From: Plazaster borealis
Lineage: Eukaryota > Echinodermata > Asteroidea > Forcipulatida > Labidiasteridae
Assembly (NCBI GenBank): GCA_021014325.1
Contig: CM037457.1
Location: forward strand, 4,632,721-4,696,720
Reading direction: 5' to 3'
Length of the DNA: 64,000 nucleotides
Shown one piece after another: positions 34,300 through 46,900 of this stretch (within the stretch, counting starts at the first letter, position 1; each line of letters opens with the position of its first letter). The position numbers and the translations under genes are program-made. The notes under the pieces were generated by a model. It was not told the origin of the DNA. It was given only the letters and a program-made list of their open reading frames with translations, and searched no databases.

Positions 34300-36390
34300 T
34301 GTCTGGGCCCAATGTCCTAAAGCTGTTTAGCAGAAAGTACTGCTTAGAAATTTCTTTGCTAGGCAAAAAAATGGGTTGGGCAGCAATGTAAACTTTACAA
34401 GGTTTTTATATGCATTATGTTGACAAAACCAATCTATGACCCTACCTTTGAAGTATTTAACAGTTACAATAAAGTAGCTGGCATATACAATAGTAGTAGC
34501 TGGTCAATTTCACCGGCTACCCGCTTGCTTGGAATTCCATGGGGTTGTTGCCCAAATCAACGAAACTTGAAGCATATTTGAACTTTGATACACATGAGTC
34601 CACCTTCCTGCTTGGCAGAAAAGTTTGCTTGGTGAATGTACACCCGCTAAGCAACCATTTACGGAGCACCGGTCACACTGTATACATGGCATGATGTTTT
34701 GGCTGGAAACCTGTTTCTTCCAAGCAATTTTGTTTTCTGTGCTCAGCATATTTTTGTGCTTAGCAACTTGGGCTCTGCTGGGCCCAATATCATGGCTCTG
34801 CTTGCTGTTATAGCGAAAAATGTACATTTAAAGTAAGCATATTTCACAGGTTAGCAAGGAAGTTTTGCTTGTGTGTGTGCGTACATCACATGACATAGCA
34901 TTCTTAGCGAGCACAGCTAGTGCAGAATTTTTGCGCTTACCCAATATTCTGCGGTAAGCAGAGCCATGAACTAGGGCCCTTGTCTTTAATCATAAAATCT
35001 TTTGGTGACAATTTTAACAACCTTCTGTGACAGGATTAGCTTTGAGGCTGTTGTCACCCACCCTAACCCGGTTAGGATAACGCCTTTACCCTGATACGTA
35101 CCTTTTTCTCGTGGTTAGGGAATAAAAGATCACCCATTGGGGACCCTAAAGCAATACATAAACATTCCCTAACCTGTGCTATGTATTTTCTTTTTCTTTT
35201 GAAGTGCAATGTTTGTGTTGTTTTTTTAGCAATTGGAGTTTGCAAGTGCCACCGAGATTTTATTTAATAAATGAAAAGTAAATAATAATAGACTAAGTAA
35301 ACAACAAAATCTGCAACACATATACATTATGTATCGATCTTACAGATTTAGGTTTTCCATGTGTCAAGGTGCAATTAACCTTGGCATTCTTTTTATTCCA
35401 TGTTCTGTGAGATTTCCGATTTAAAATTCTTCCATCACAATGAAATATATATACTGTCACTCTTCTCCCATGTTATTTCCTTTTACAACAAAAATGCTGT
35501 GCTTAAAAGAAATGTATTATAATTATATCTAGCCTATTCACAAGTCCTAACAGACTTGCCTTGGATGAACATAGAGGGCGATCAACTTGGGTCCATCAGT
35601 AGCCCTTGTCTGTCTCTGTCAGTGGCGTAATCATATCCCCTCCCCTAGAACCGCCTCTTGTCTGTACCCCCCTCAAATTTTTTTTTTTATAATTATGAGA
35701 TTGAAAAAATTCACAAATGAATGGTTTCATACATCAACCCCCCCTCCCAAAATAACGTCTTTGCCCCACTTGCCCCCCCAAATGAAAACGTCTGTGCTGA
35801 ATTTCATGGCTCTGCTTACCGCCGAATTCTGCACTTAGGATCACCATTCTCCGCTTACTGTGCAAGCGCCGAATTTCTGTGCTAGCTATGTAAGCGAAGA
35901 ATGCCTAGTAACGTGGAGTACGCTTGCCCACTAGCAATAATTCCCTGCTCACCCATGAAATGCGCTTGAGGTAAGCGCAAAATTCCCTGCTTCCATAAGC
36001 ATTGATGCTGTGCTTACAGTAAGCAGAACCATGCAATTGGGCCCTGGTTACACCACTGGTCCCTGTACTCTGTAACTGACACTAGCGTAACGGAGGGAGA
36101 CATCCAAACATAAAGGGCTAGGCCAAATCAGTAACTTACACTTGAAGAAAATGGTGATTGTACCTAAAATGCTCTTTTTGTTTTGAAGACCTGGGTCTAA
36201 TTTCATAAAGCTGTTTAGCAGAAAATACTGCTTAGCAAATCTCTTTGCTCAGCAAAAAATTGAGTGGGGCACCAGTTGCAACAATGTACACTTCATGGAA
36301 TGTTGTTTGGTAACCTGTTTCTACTAAGCACGATTTGTCTTTGCTCAGCGAGTTTATGTGCTTTACAGGCTTTATGAAATTGGGCCTTGT
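34300..36390. repeat. Several family C-like elements between the genes
   Basis: Related inverted-end elements at about 34304-34400, 34783-34980, 35805-36048 and 36187-36388, with words such as taatttcataaagctgttta, gctctgcttaccgcc and atgaaattgggcc. They belong to two or three sub-families (agcagaaaatactgcttagc versus gtaagcgcaaaattc). Confidence 0.7.
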
Positions 36391-36399
36391 TTGTCAGAG

Positions 36400-38999
36400 A
36401 TAGCCCAAGGTGATTCCCAAGATGGCGCCCTCTATAGGGTTTCTGCATTCTTACAATTAACCTATTTTACAGTATTATTATTGTAGGAAATTTTGAAACT
36501 TTCCTCTTCGCCTTTTTATCTTTTAATTTCTAAAGTGCCTAGGTCTCTTTGCGGTTTGAATAATGTATTGATAGGAAATTAGATCAATACCTAATTAAGA
36601 TTTGTACAGTGCCGTTGCAATTACTTAAAAGTGTTTAGGTTGGAACCAAAAAATGATGTAGTTTATATTCAGCCCTACAGGTGGTGTTGTCAGCTGTGTC
36701 CCTCATTCGAGGAGTGGGGTCAAAATGGGATAACAATGTTCCCGGATTGGGATAGTCATACAAGATGTCTTTCTCACCCCATTGAGGTATTTTCTTGTTC
36801 TCATTCGGGATATAGTGGTCCCGAAGATGGTACAAGTATCGACACTTCGGAGTAGTATGTATGCTAACAGCCATGAACTGTAGTAAAGTGTAATAATTTG
36901 CTTCCCTGTTTAGTACCATTATAAATGTGGTTTATATTATAGAAACAGTGTTAACGTTCAATTTACATGCAGTTAATATTCAAAAATTATTAAATGTGGC
37001 AAACAGATCTCACAAAATGAGTCCTCATTTGTTGTTATTGGTCACTTGATTTGTCATTGATTCACTTTCCACAGATAATATTCCAAAGAGAAGGTTATGT
37101 GTCCGACTGTGGCTTTGGAAAGAATTTAAACTTAAGATTATTATCGTGAAGCCATCTTTCTTTTCATCCATACCCAAACCGAGGCTGGAAGATGGAAGGG
37201 GAACAAGATTCAGTATAACTGTAGCACGCAGAACAAGGCATAAAGGATAAGAAAAACTATTTCTTTTTACATCAACCTAAAAAGCCAGTCGCCCCTATTG
37301 GCTTTCACAGCTACCCTAAGGTTAACCCTACCACTCAGTACCAGCAAAGTCATGAACACTGATCCCCAAGTGAGCTCGATGCGACCCAAACTCATCAATT
37401 CAACAGAATCCAAAGAAAACGTCAGACCAGTTGTTGCTGGGACAAACAACGCCGAGCAAAACAGGACTGACGAGCTAAACAGTGAATCTGCAAAACAAGA
37501 ATATGTCAAGGCTCCACCCCCGAAGGTGAATCCCTCCATCCACCTAAAATGCCATTTGCCCCTATAGGCTATCACTGCTAGCCCCAAGGTTAACCCTACC
37601 CAGTACCAGGCATTTTCAACACAGGATTTTTATTAAACTGACCACAAATGTTCATTTCACCAAGTTCTACCTGACATTAAAAAATTGCCATTAGAGGTCT
37701 TTTTTTTTGGGGGGGGGGGGTGCTCTGCCCAGTTTTTGACATTTTTATTTTTCCCATAATGAACTTATTTTTTGTCTCTATGCTATACAAGTTTGTTTAT
37801 TTTAACACTACATGACATATTTTATGACTGGGGCCTTTTGGATGATTCTACAGTATTTCTTGGCCTGAAAAGTTGAAACATGTTAAACACTTTCCATTTA
37901 TAACAAACTAATAGGCTCATAGTCATAGTTCAAATCCCTAAATACAGGCTGAAAACACATAGTCCAAGATGGCCGCCGGATTTTTAAATTCCCACATTGC
38001 TTTTGATAATATCACGCGACACATACTATCCTATTTTTCAGGAGGAAAAAAAAAACAGGTTGAAATGTTGAAAAAGAAAGGTTTTTTTAACGTTTAAAAC
38101 ATTTGACCAAGGTCAAACAAACGGTTGCCATGGTAATAGCTGACCCCTGATAACAACTGTTATATGACCCTCGATACATATTGGGTAAAGTCAGAAAATC
38201 TGGTGTTTATCAGCATTAAAGGTTACGGGCAAAAGTTTGGTTGGGGTATTGTCTTGATAGAGTTAGCACACAAGAGGGCGCTATTTAAGGAGATTTTTTT
38301 GCTACAGACTTGGAGCCTTGTAAATGAGGGCGCTCTCCTGTGAGGGTTTTTTGCAGGTTTTACATTCACGGTATCTTTAACAAACAAACAAACAAACAAA
38401 CAAACCAGCAAACATTTGGCAATGTGTTTACGAAAATTATATTTTCATAGTTGTGAAAGTGACTATTCTTGTTTAATCACAAATTAATGTCACAAGGGTC
38501 CCCTTACCCCCCCCCCCCCCCACCCAAATGGGACATCATCTATCCATGGAGGTAGAATTGATATATCTAAGAAGTTATGGACACAAAGTCGGGCTTGTGC
38601 AAATCTCGAGTGACAGATTTTATTGTATCACCGTTTAAAATCCAAATGCATGTTATTATGAACCCAGGAGCCGAAAATCATAGCATCATCGCATACCTTT
38701 TCATTAGGGAAAATGCTGACTTGTTGAAAGGGGCGTTATGAATCCTTGATCGTCCACCCTATAAAAAACGGGGATGAAGCATAGAAACGAAAAAGGGACA
38801 GTTTTTCATTTAGCCTTCGAGAAAGACTTTACTAGGTTCGAAACGTCAGGCCATTAAACATTTTTTCAGTTTTATATGGGGCGAGTGGTTAATATTTCTA
38901 CCAGGATTATAATTTGGGGACTAGACTTGCCCCAAGTATGGGGCCTGCCCCTTCCTCCTCTCAGACCGACCATGCTCAGACCCCTCCCCCAAGTGTTGG
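36400..38999. other. Intergenic stretch with few features
   Basis: Apart from the LARP1 fragment (37270-37609) and a CAAA microsatellite (about 38380-38405), I see no genes or named repeats. Short open frames such as the one starting at 36631 have no recognisable product. Confidence 0.6.
37270..37609 (+). pseudogene. Partial copy of LARP1 exon 1 between direct repeats
   Basis: Bases 37342-37534 match LARP1 exon 1 bases 40302-40494 over 193 bases with about 15 differences and no gaps, on the same strand. The reading frame is kept, but the motif reads KAPPPKVNPS rather than EAPPPKVNPW and is followed by unrelated sequence. The copy lies between two roughly 75-bp direct repeats (37270-37344 and 37537-37609), each containing aaggttaaccctacc. 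There is no start codon context or clear acceptor, so it looks like a displaced non-functional fragment; an unrecognised alternative exon is possible. Confidence 0.8.
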
Positions 39000-40239
39000 G
39001 GATAATGACGTCATCGGATAGTTCAACGAGGCATGATACACTGGTTATCACACTGATGTTAATGACTACAATGCACAGATCACTGGGCACCAGTGAGTAC
39101 GGACGTGTCTACTCTACGTAGGTACGTACATACGTCTGTCTGTGCAGTATGTCCGCATACATTGCACAACGTGTAAAATGGTCGGGTCGATTCTGGTCTG
39201 TGCACCGCCGCGCACTACCACATCGAAATGCCACGGTTTATCCGGTACCAATCTATCGGTCTCGGCTCTGGAAAGGATGGCGACATGTGCTTGAAGTGAA
39301 GACGATGTGGATCTAGAGGATGTGATATTTAACAGCTAAATGCATTCTTTGGAGCTCCTAAACACAGTAAGCAGAATTGCGAAGGAGAGAAAACTATAAT
39401 CGACCGATATTGGAGAGAAAATTATGCAGTTGTGAGGCGAATTTCGCCGATGAAGTTAGCAGTGCTAGCCGAGGTTTGGTAGAATTCCACCGTGTTGGTT
39501 GCGCACATGTGTAGTGTAGCGCTGACCTCCATAGACTATCCGAAGCTCCGTGAACTTTACAGTGCAGGTCGTCGTGTGTGTAGACTGCCTATACGAAATT
39601 GCACCATATTGGATGGAACTTTATCGTTCTAAGACACGTGTTTGATTGTTTAAAACAGAGCTGGGAGCCCCCATTTTGGACTAATTACGTCTTCCTATTT
39701 GTTTTTCATCTAATCAAGGCTCCATATTGCCGGAAAATCTCATAAGTTTTTCTACGTGACTCTCCGCAGACGGCGAGGTGATCGTGGGTGCCCGCACGCT
39801 GCGTGTGCTCTCGGCCGCACACGCTCTTCAACCTTCTTCTTATCCAGGTTATTTCTCTTGTCCAGAATTCGAACATTTTAGTTTTCACCATCATCTAAAT
39901 CTTCGATTCTTGATAACTGAAGACTCGTTGTTGAGAGGCACATTGCTAGTTTACAAAGGAATATAAAACATGTAAGAAAATTTTAAGTTAAAATCACAAA
40001 TTGAAGATAATTTCCTGCAGAGTGTATGAAAGTAGCACCAGCAGCTTTTCCTGTGAGCAATTTGATTCATATATTAGTTTATCAATTGTATTTCAAAGTA
40101 GAGTGAAGGATGACTAAGGATTGCTGTGTAAGTCCTAGTTATTAGGCTTACTGTTGCCTCATTGGATTTTGGAAAAACACTCAAAAAAATATATAAATAA
40201 ATTGAGTTTTAAGCCTTGCGCTGGAACTTAAAACGCAGC
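39000..40239 (+). promoter_or_regulatory. Probable LARP1 promoter and 5' UTR area
   Basis: This 1.2-kb stretch lacks the recognised repeat families and has more CG dinucleotides than its surroundings (for example 39180-39280 and 39765-39830). It contains a perfect CRE-type palindrome TGACGTCA at 39006-39013 and a donor-like gtaag near 39970. No TATA box or transcription start is clear. The role is inferred from position upstream of the LARP1 ATG. Confidence 0.4.
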
Positions 40240-40987
40240 ATGGCAGCCGAGGTTGCCAAACAGCCGAGCTACAGCAGTGTAGTTCAGGATCAGAGTGACA
40301 GCAGCAAAGTCATGAACGCGGTTCCGCAAGTTAGCTCGATGCGACCGGAGCTCATCAATTCAACAGAATCCAAAGAAAATGTCAAACCAGTTGTTGCTGG
40401 CACGAACAACGCCGAGCAAAACAGGACTGACGAGCTTAACAGTGAATCTGCAAAGCAAGAATATGTCGAGGCTCCACCCCCGAAGGTGAATCCCTGGCAT
40501 CGAAGCGGCACAAACGCCCCTACTTCCCAAGAACAAAACATAAAAGACAAACCCAAGGTGACGCCACAAGATCCCAAAAATAAAAACGCTGGGCTAGCAA
40601 ACAACACTCTTGTATCTAACGCAAAGAAGAGCACCAGTGAAGCAGTTGATAAGAAAACGCCAGTGAAGGCAGAAAAGGAAGAGAAACCTGAGAAAAAGTT
40701 TACTATACAAGAGGCTCCGCCCCCAAAGGTCAATGCATGGACTAAAAACAAACCGTTGGTTACAACAGCTCCTCCAATTTTGCCAGCAATCCATAAAACT
40801 GAGAACTCTGCTGAGACTGTGAAGAGTGAACCGGCTGAAGCTGCTACTGCTGCTGCTGTGCCAACGATACCCTCCGCACCCCCTGTTCCTCCAGTGAAGA
40901 GCTACGAGAAGGAAGCAAAACCTACAACGCCGATTGATCCACAACCACCAGTGTTGGTGGCCACGAAACCAAAAACACCATCAAAAG
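40240..40987 (+). CDS. LARP1: LARP1 coding exon 1
   Basis: 748 bases; ATG at 40240, donor aaaag|gtgagt. It encodes MAAEVAKQPSYSSVVQDQSD and both APPPKVN(P/A)W motifs, 81 residues apart, within Ser/Asn/Lys/Pro-rich sequence. It ends in phase 1. The sequence acgcag just before the ATG could be a splice acceptor for a 5' UTR exon, but its pyrimidine tract is poor. Part of this exon (40302-40494) has a diverged copy at 37342-37534. Confidence 0.9.
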
Positions 40988-43900
40988 GTGAGTATAAAGG
41001 AAACACAGATCAAATCAACCATGGCTTTTTGCCCTCCAAACAATTGTATGATAGACATTGAAGCACAAGTAATGATTATTGCACCGAAAATCCAGCAAGG
41101 AAAATCTGAACAGCACTGATGACGTCTCTCATTAATGTATCCAACATCATTTTTGAGGGGAATATTTGTTGTAGAATCACAAAATGTCTGCACAGTAATT
41201 AGTTGCGTTAATCGTAACCCTCCATCCTCCAGACCGTCGGGTCCTCCCGACCATAGGGAGGGTGTAGGGTAACGATTATCGCATACGCAGTGACAGGCCT
41301 AAAAAAAGAATAAATGATGACATTTTGCAGTTTTAGATTTGTTTTTTCATATTCATCGGTACTAGAATGAGTATCCAATATGTTTGACCCCAGATAAATG
41401 AGAAAATAAAAAAATAAAAAATAAATACAATTTTTAGCGCCGGTGGGTGATTTACAAATTTATACAGTACATGTACATTGTACATTGACCCCTTTCACAA
41501 CGCCGAGCGCACCGTCTCACAATATGCATTCACCACTTCCGCCATTTGGGGAGTCGCCTCCCTTGTGTACATTTTTACTCCCAAAATGGCGGACAGAATA
41601 TGATCTTTTTAGGGACTTGTTAATGCGCTGCGCGTCACATTGGTCAATAGGCTAGGATGAGAAATAATACACTGATCTGTGAACTAAAGAGAAGCTACAT
41701 AATTAAATCGTTCATTGAAATGCTAGCATTTGTTTAACTCCTAGAATCTTCGCATGAAAGTAACCAATGAAATCAGTTGTGTATTTTGTTTTCTAGATAA
41801 CTTGTGTGACAGTTTCAGTACTGATGTTTTGTTCAAAAAGATGATCAGGTGTCCATTTTTCATGATCATCCCAGCCAGCGCTCTCACGAGGATTTTTTTT
41901 AAGGGTGGGGGAAATCCATCACAGCAACATTATGTTAAATTTAGATGGGGGGGGGTATAAAAAAAACCAATTAGTGTTGAAATTTCATAAGTGACACTTG
42001 ACCATTACAAGACTACCCCTAAAAATGTTAATTTATCAATCGAATTGGGTTCAATCAAGCAAAAAGAAGAAAAAAAAACACTGAAGTAAAATGTAAGTGA
42101 AAAAACACAGTCAGCCAACTGAATTACTCACAATGTACATGCACACATGCTGCTCCTTCACTGCTGCAGCTGATGACCTGTCGATGTGCATTAGTGTAAT
42201 TACAAACTACGAATCACAACCAAATCCATAAGTAATTGTTGCACAAGCATAATGCCATGAACATCAGTGGGGTTAATTCTTAATTTGTAAGCTAAATCCA
42301 GTCCCACTGTAGTCCGCCGGTTCAGCTCGTAGCCTATTAAAAAAAAACACAAGGAAGTAATCAACAGACATGTACCTTAATTTTCTTGATTTAAAAAACG
42401 CATTAGAATTAAACAGTAATTAAAATTTTTTTTTTGAATTGTCAAAACATTGCGAGTATATTTAAGGAGTGGCGGCAATGTTTTTATTGTGGCTGGGAAA
42501 GTTAAAAAGTGGCAGGATGCGCTCATTTTCACCCCAAGCGTGGCGGGCCCACCACGCCTTAGTATGCCTGGCGAGATCGCTGGTCCCAGCTTCGGTCGGG
42601 ATAGGCCCAATTTGTGTGTTCTTGAGTTGGGAATGGCTGAAACATCATTTTCATGTTTTGGCTGGACAATTCTCTTATACTTTAGATGGTAGCACGTTAC
42701 GAGGAAATGATTCCTCGTAAAGTGACCTTCGAGAACTCATTCACAAAATGTGGTTGTTGGCAGTGTATACATGCAAGCCTGATACCTCATGGAGGCAACA
42801 GAGGCAAATTTCCTCATGGAGACAACGGAGGCAATTGCCTCCACGTAAGCTTGGGCGATATCGCTTTTTTTCATCCAGGATGTATCGTCAAGAATATATC
42901 GCGATATTCGATAATATCGCGATTAATTTTTGATGACGTCAATCTTCTACGAATCTCACAGTGCAAGTTAACTTTTAGTTGTAGCCTAGAAGCAGCCGTC
43001 TCATTGCTACTTTTCTCCAATGACCTATTCTTCGGGTTTTACTCTAAACCTATGGGGTGAAAACCTGGGCCTATTACTTAAACACATTTAATGTGTCTAC
43101 TGCGCATGACAGATTGTTCTATATGTGTGCATAACTAATTGGATCACCAACCTCGTCCCCAAGGTGTGTCGAGCAGTACGAGGTACTATTGTAAACATGG
43201 TTGGAAATAAAGTAAACCATGGGGACAAGGTTGATGCAACACGTGATAACACCCGGAAGCGCGATGTCGTAGTTTTTCGGTAGTCTGTGTGAGACCGCCC
43301 TGATCGCTAATAAGGCTTTGATGTTGGTTTTTTCGAAGAAACCCGGTCGGGTCGGGTCTGTTGGGGAATCTTGCGGTTGCGGTCTGTGACTTGCAGCTCT
43401 TTGTTGTTGCAAGATCGTCTCCACAAGGAGATTTTTTGTTGCAAGATCGTCTCGGTTATGAAATGCATCGCGATACTTAGTCGATATCGCGATTTACAGA
43501 TATCACGATCAAAAATAAATCTACCCGAAATCGTAATCGTTTCAGAACTAGTATCGCGATATTCGATAATATCATGGTATCGCCCAAGCTTACCTCCACG
43601 CCAGTTGAATTGTTCCGGTAGAATGTTACCTTTTTCTCATATGGGTGCCCTTTATCTGCCTTGCTCAATTACAAGAACAAAGTATCAGGCCTCTACTTGT
43701 ACCTTACCGTCCCTTTAAACTAACTAGGTGTAATCATGTACCTAATCATCCCTTTTTAAACTAACTAGGTGTCATTCTCACTGGTGGGCCAATTACGTAC
43801 TTGTGTATCTGTGCCTGTACCCGAACCGTTTTGTTAAAAATAGAACAGGGATCTGTGTGTGACACATGCAATCATACATCCTGACCTAATCCCAGATCAC

Positions 43901-46900
43901 GACATTAAAAATCACCTCAACGGCAAGGGACCGACGTGAGTCATGCTAATAATATGCTGGTTTTGTGGGAGAGGAGTCTAGGTGCTATGCGGCCCGCCTC
44001 TAGTGTCCTGACATTAAGGCTTACCTGGCATAGAATTGAAAACTTTTCAGCATTATTATTATTATAATTTATGTCATCGTTATTATTATTTCAAAATTCA
44101 AGTACATAGTTTAACATTACATTCAGTTTATACACAACAGGCCTGGATCTTCATCTTTGAGAGGGCATGGCCATTTTCATTTTGCAATTAGGGCACTTCC
44201 ACTGGAAAATCTGAAAGTCTATGGGAAAGTTTTGAAGGGGCACCAAGGCGAAGACATGGGGCAACAGGCTGTGGCCTCCGTGTAATTCCAAGCCTGACAC
44301 AGTGACATATTTATGGTAAAGTAGGCTAATAAAATGCATACGCAATAACAGTATTTAATTAGTAATAATTATACAGTATTATACTTTATTATGTCACGGA
44401 AAGTTTTTGTTGAAATGGCATGATTTTGTGGCTTTGATCATTTGCTGCAAGTATGAATGAAGGCCGATGAAGCGATTAGGAAACTGTTTACATGTAGGAT
44501 ATATTTTTTGTTGCGAAGTTTGTTCTTGTCTGGTCCAACAATTAACTCCCTTAATTGAGTTGGCTCTCATGAAGGGCGGAAGACATTGATCTACATGTAC
44601 ATAGTACATGTAAAGCTTGTACAATAATTAAATTGATTGTGGTGTTAACGTTAAGCCAGACTTAAGTAGCTGTCCCAATTACTGTTGGGAATTAAGTTGG
44701 GCCTGTCCCAACTACATGATTTGTGTCTGTATTGGAAGTTTTGTTGATTTACGAGGAAGTTCTGGTCACAGTAATTCAAGAGTGGTCCAAGATAATGCTT
44801 TGTCGAGTCAGTGTTGATCAAGTTAGTGTAGTGTAGTGTAGTTTAGCCATAGTGAATGTTATATCTTCCATAATACTGTGCACAGTGAACAATTTCCCTG
44901 TACAGTTGAGCAAAAACAGGCTAGCGTATCAGGTCAATTGGCACACATTCAAAAAATACATGAAAAGAAAACCATAGATTGCTCCAAGTTGCACAGTAGG
45001 GCTTTGAAAACCAAGATAAACACCAAGTAGAAAACATTCCGAAGACCTTGTTTCAATTCAGCACGCTACGGCCAAACATCCAGAAATGTTGGCCCAGACT
45101 GCCCCACAGATTTGACAAAACCTGGGGAGAACGCTGACTAAATGTCTCCATTGCTACTCAAAAATCACGATTTGCTACTTAATATTGGCATTCAATTAAA
45201 TGTGCACTAATAAGTTTAGCCTAAATTTTTTGCTACGCAATTTAAAATTACTGGGCAAAGTCGTTCCCTTGTGCATACCTTAACCTGGAATGGCCTACAC
45301 AGTCACTCCCCATTTTTACAGACTTTTAAAATGGAGATACATATCAGGGAACGATTTCGTCAAGCAATTTTGCATAGCAAAATATTTGGACTGAACATGT
45401 TTTGTACACACTGAATGCTAATATTGAGAAGCAAATTATGATGATTTTTTGAGCAGAAACTGATACAATTTGTGTGGCATTTTGCTCTGCTGTACAAAGG
45501 AAATTGTTTACTGCATTTCATTACAGTCAATGACTTCAACTTGCTTACCTTACTTATAAACAAATGTTAGTTTTAGACTACTGTTTTAAAATCAAGACCA
45601 GGTACGTGTACCAGCATCATGTACATGTACATGTAGCTGGTGATAGTGCAGCTCCACTGCACATAATATTGACTACTTGTACATGTGTAGTGTGCATCCT
45701 TTGCATTCGATATTGCATGTACTGTATGTGTACAGACAGGATTTGTCTGCACAAAATGTGTAATGCTATGAGAGATTGACTGTAGTCAAAGTTCATTCAT
45801 AAGGTCTTGGTTACTGGTTAGCTTATCAGAGACCAGAAACCCCAAAGAGCAAAGGTGTTTTGGGCTAAGTACATGTAAACCAGCTGCCCCCTCCCTCACC
45901 ATTGCATGGCTGATAAGGGGCCAATTACACAAAATCTGCGTGCAAATTTACAAGCAGAGAAAATTCTTGCTTGCAGGAACAAAATGTCTTAGTGACAGTT
46001 GCATATAATTAAATGCATACATGTACTGTAACTTAAAGACACTGGACACTATTGGTAATTGTCAAAGACCAGTCTTCTCTCTTGGTGTATCTCAACATAT
46101 GCATAAAATTACAAACCTGTGAAAATTTGAGCTCAATTGGTCGTCGAAGTTGCGAGATAATAATGAAAGAAAAACACCCTTGTCACACGACGTTGTGTGC
46201 TTTCAGATGCTTGATTTCGTGACCTCAAGTTCTAATTCTGAGGTCTCAAAATCAAATTTGTCGAAAATTACTTCTTTCTCGAAAACTACGTTACTTCAGA
46301 GGGAGCCATTTCTCACAATGTTTTATACTTTCAACAGCACCCCATTACTCATTGCAAAGTAAGGTTTTATGCTAATAATTATTTTGAGTAATTACCAATA
46401 GTGTCCACTGCCTTTAATACTGTACATACATGTAGTATTTAGAATGAGAGAGAGAGGTTGTCTGGATTGTAATGCCATCATTTATCACACGATGAAATGT
46501 TGGCCAAAGCAATGCTTTACTCTGACACTGCAGGGTTCTCCCCAGGATTTTTTTAAAACTGGGGGGCATTCTGGACCTAAATTTTGGAAGTTTGGCCAGC
46601 GCACGCTGAGCTGAAACAAGGTCCTCGGAATGTTTTCTACTTGGTATTTACCCTACAGTGTACCTTTTCCTGTCTGGACCTTTTTCATTGCAACCTCAGA
46701 CCACAGCCTTTTTATTCACATACAAGGTACGTGTAGGATCTCCAAGATGGTTGTTTTTCAACCACATCTAAAACTGATCCAAGGCCAAGTAACAAAAGTA
46801 ACAAGTTTCTCGTCCGGACTATTTAAAAAAAAAAGGGAGGAGGCAGGGCTTTACTATTTACTATTTTTCAATTGTTTTGCTATTTTTTCCAAAAATGGCC

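Noticed and set aside
36631..36855. 74-codon frame in the intergenic region
   Set aside because: No recognisable domain, no splice context and isolated between repeats.
39765..39840. Coding exon reading DGEVIVGARTLRVL after an acceptor-like cgcag
   Set aside because: No donor in phase and no family resemblance. It is more likely GC-rich 5' UTR or promoter sequence.
40290..40751. 153-codon open frame on the minus strand
   Set aside because: It is the antisense shadow of LARP1 exon 1. The plus strand has conserved LARP1 motifs, and the minus frame has none.
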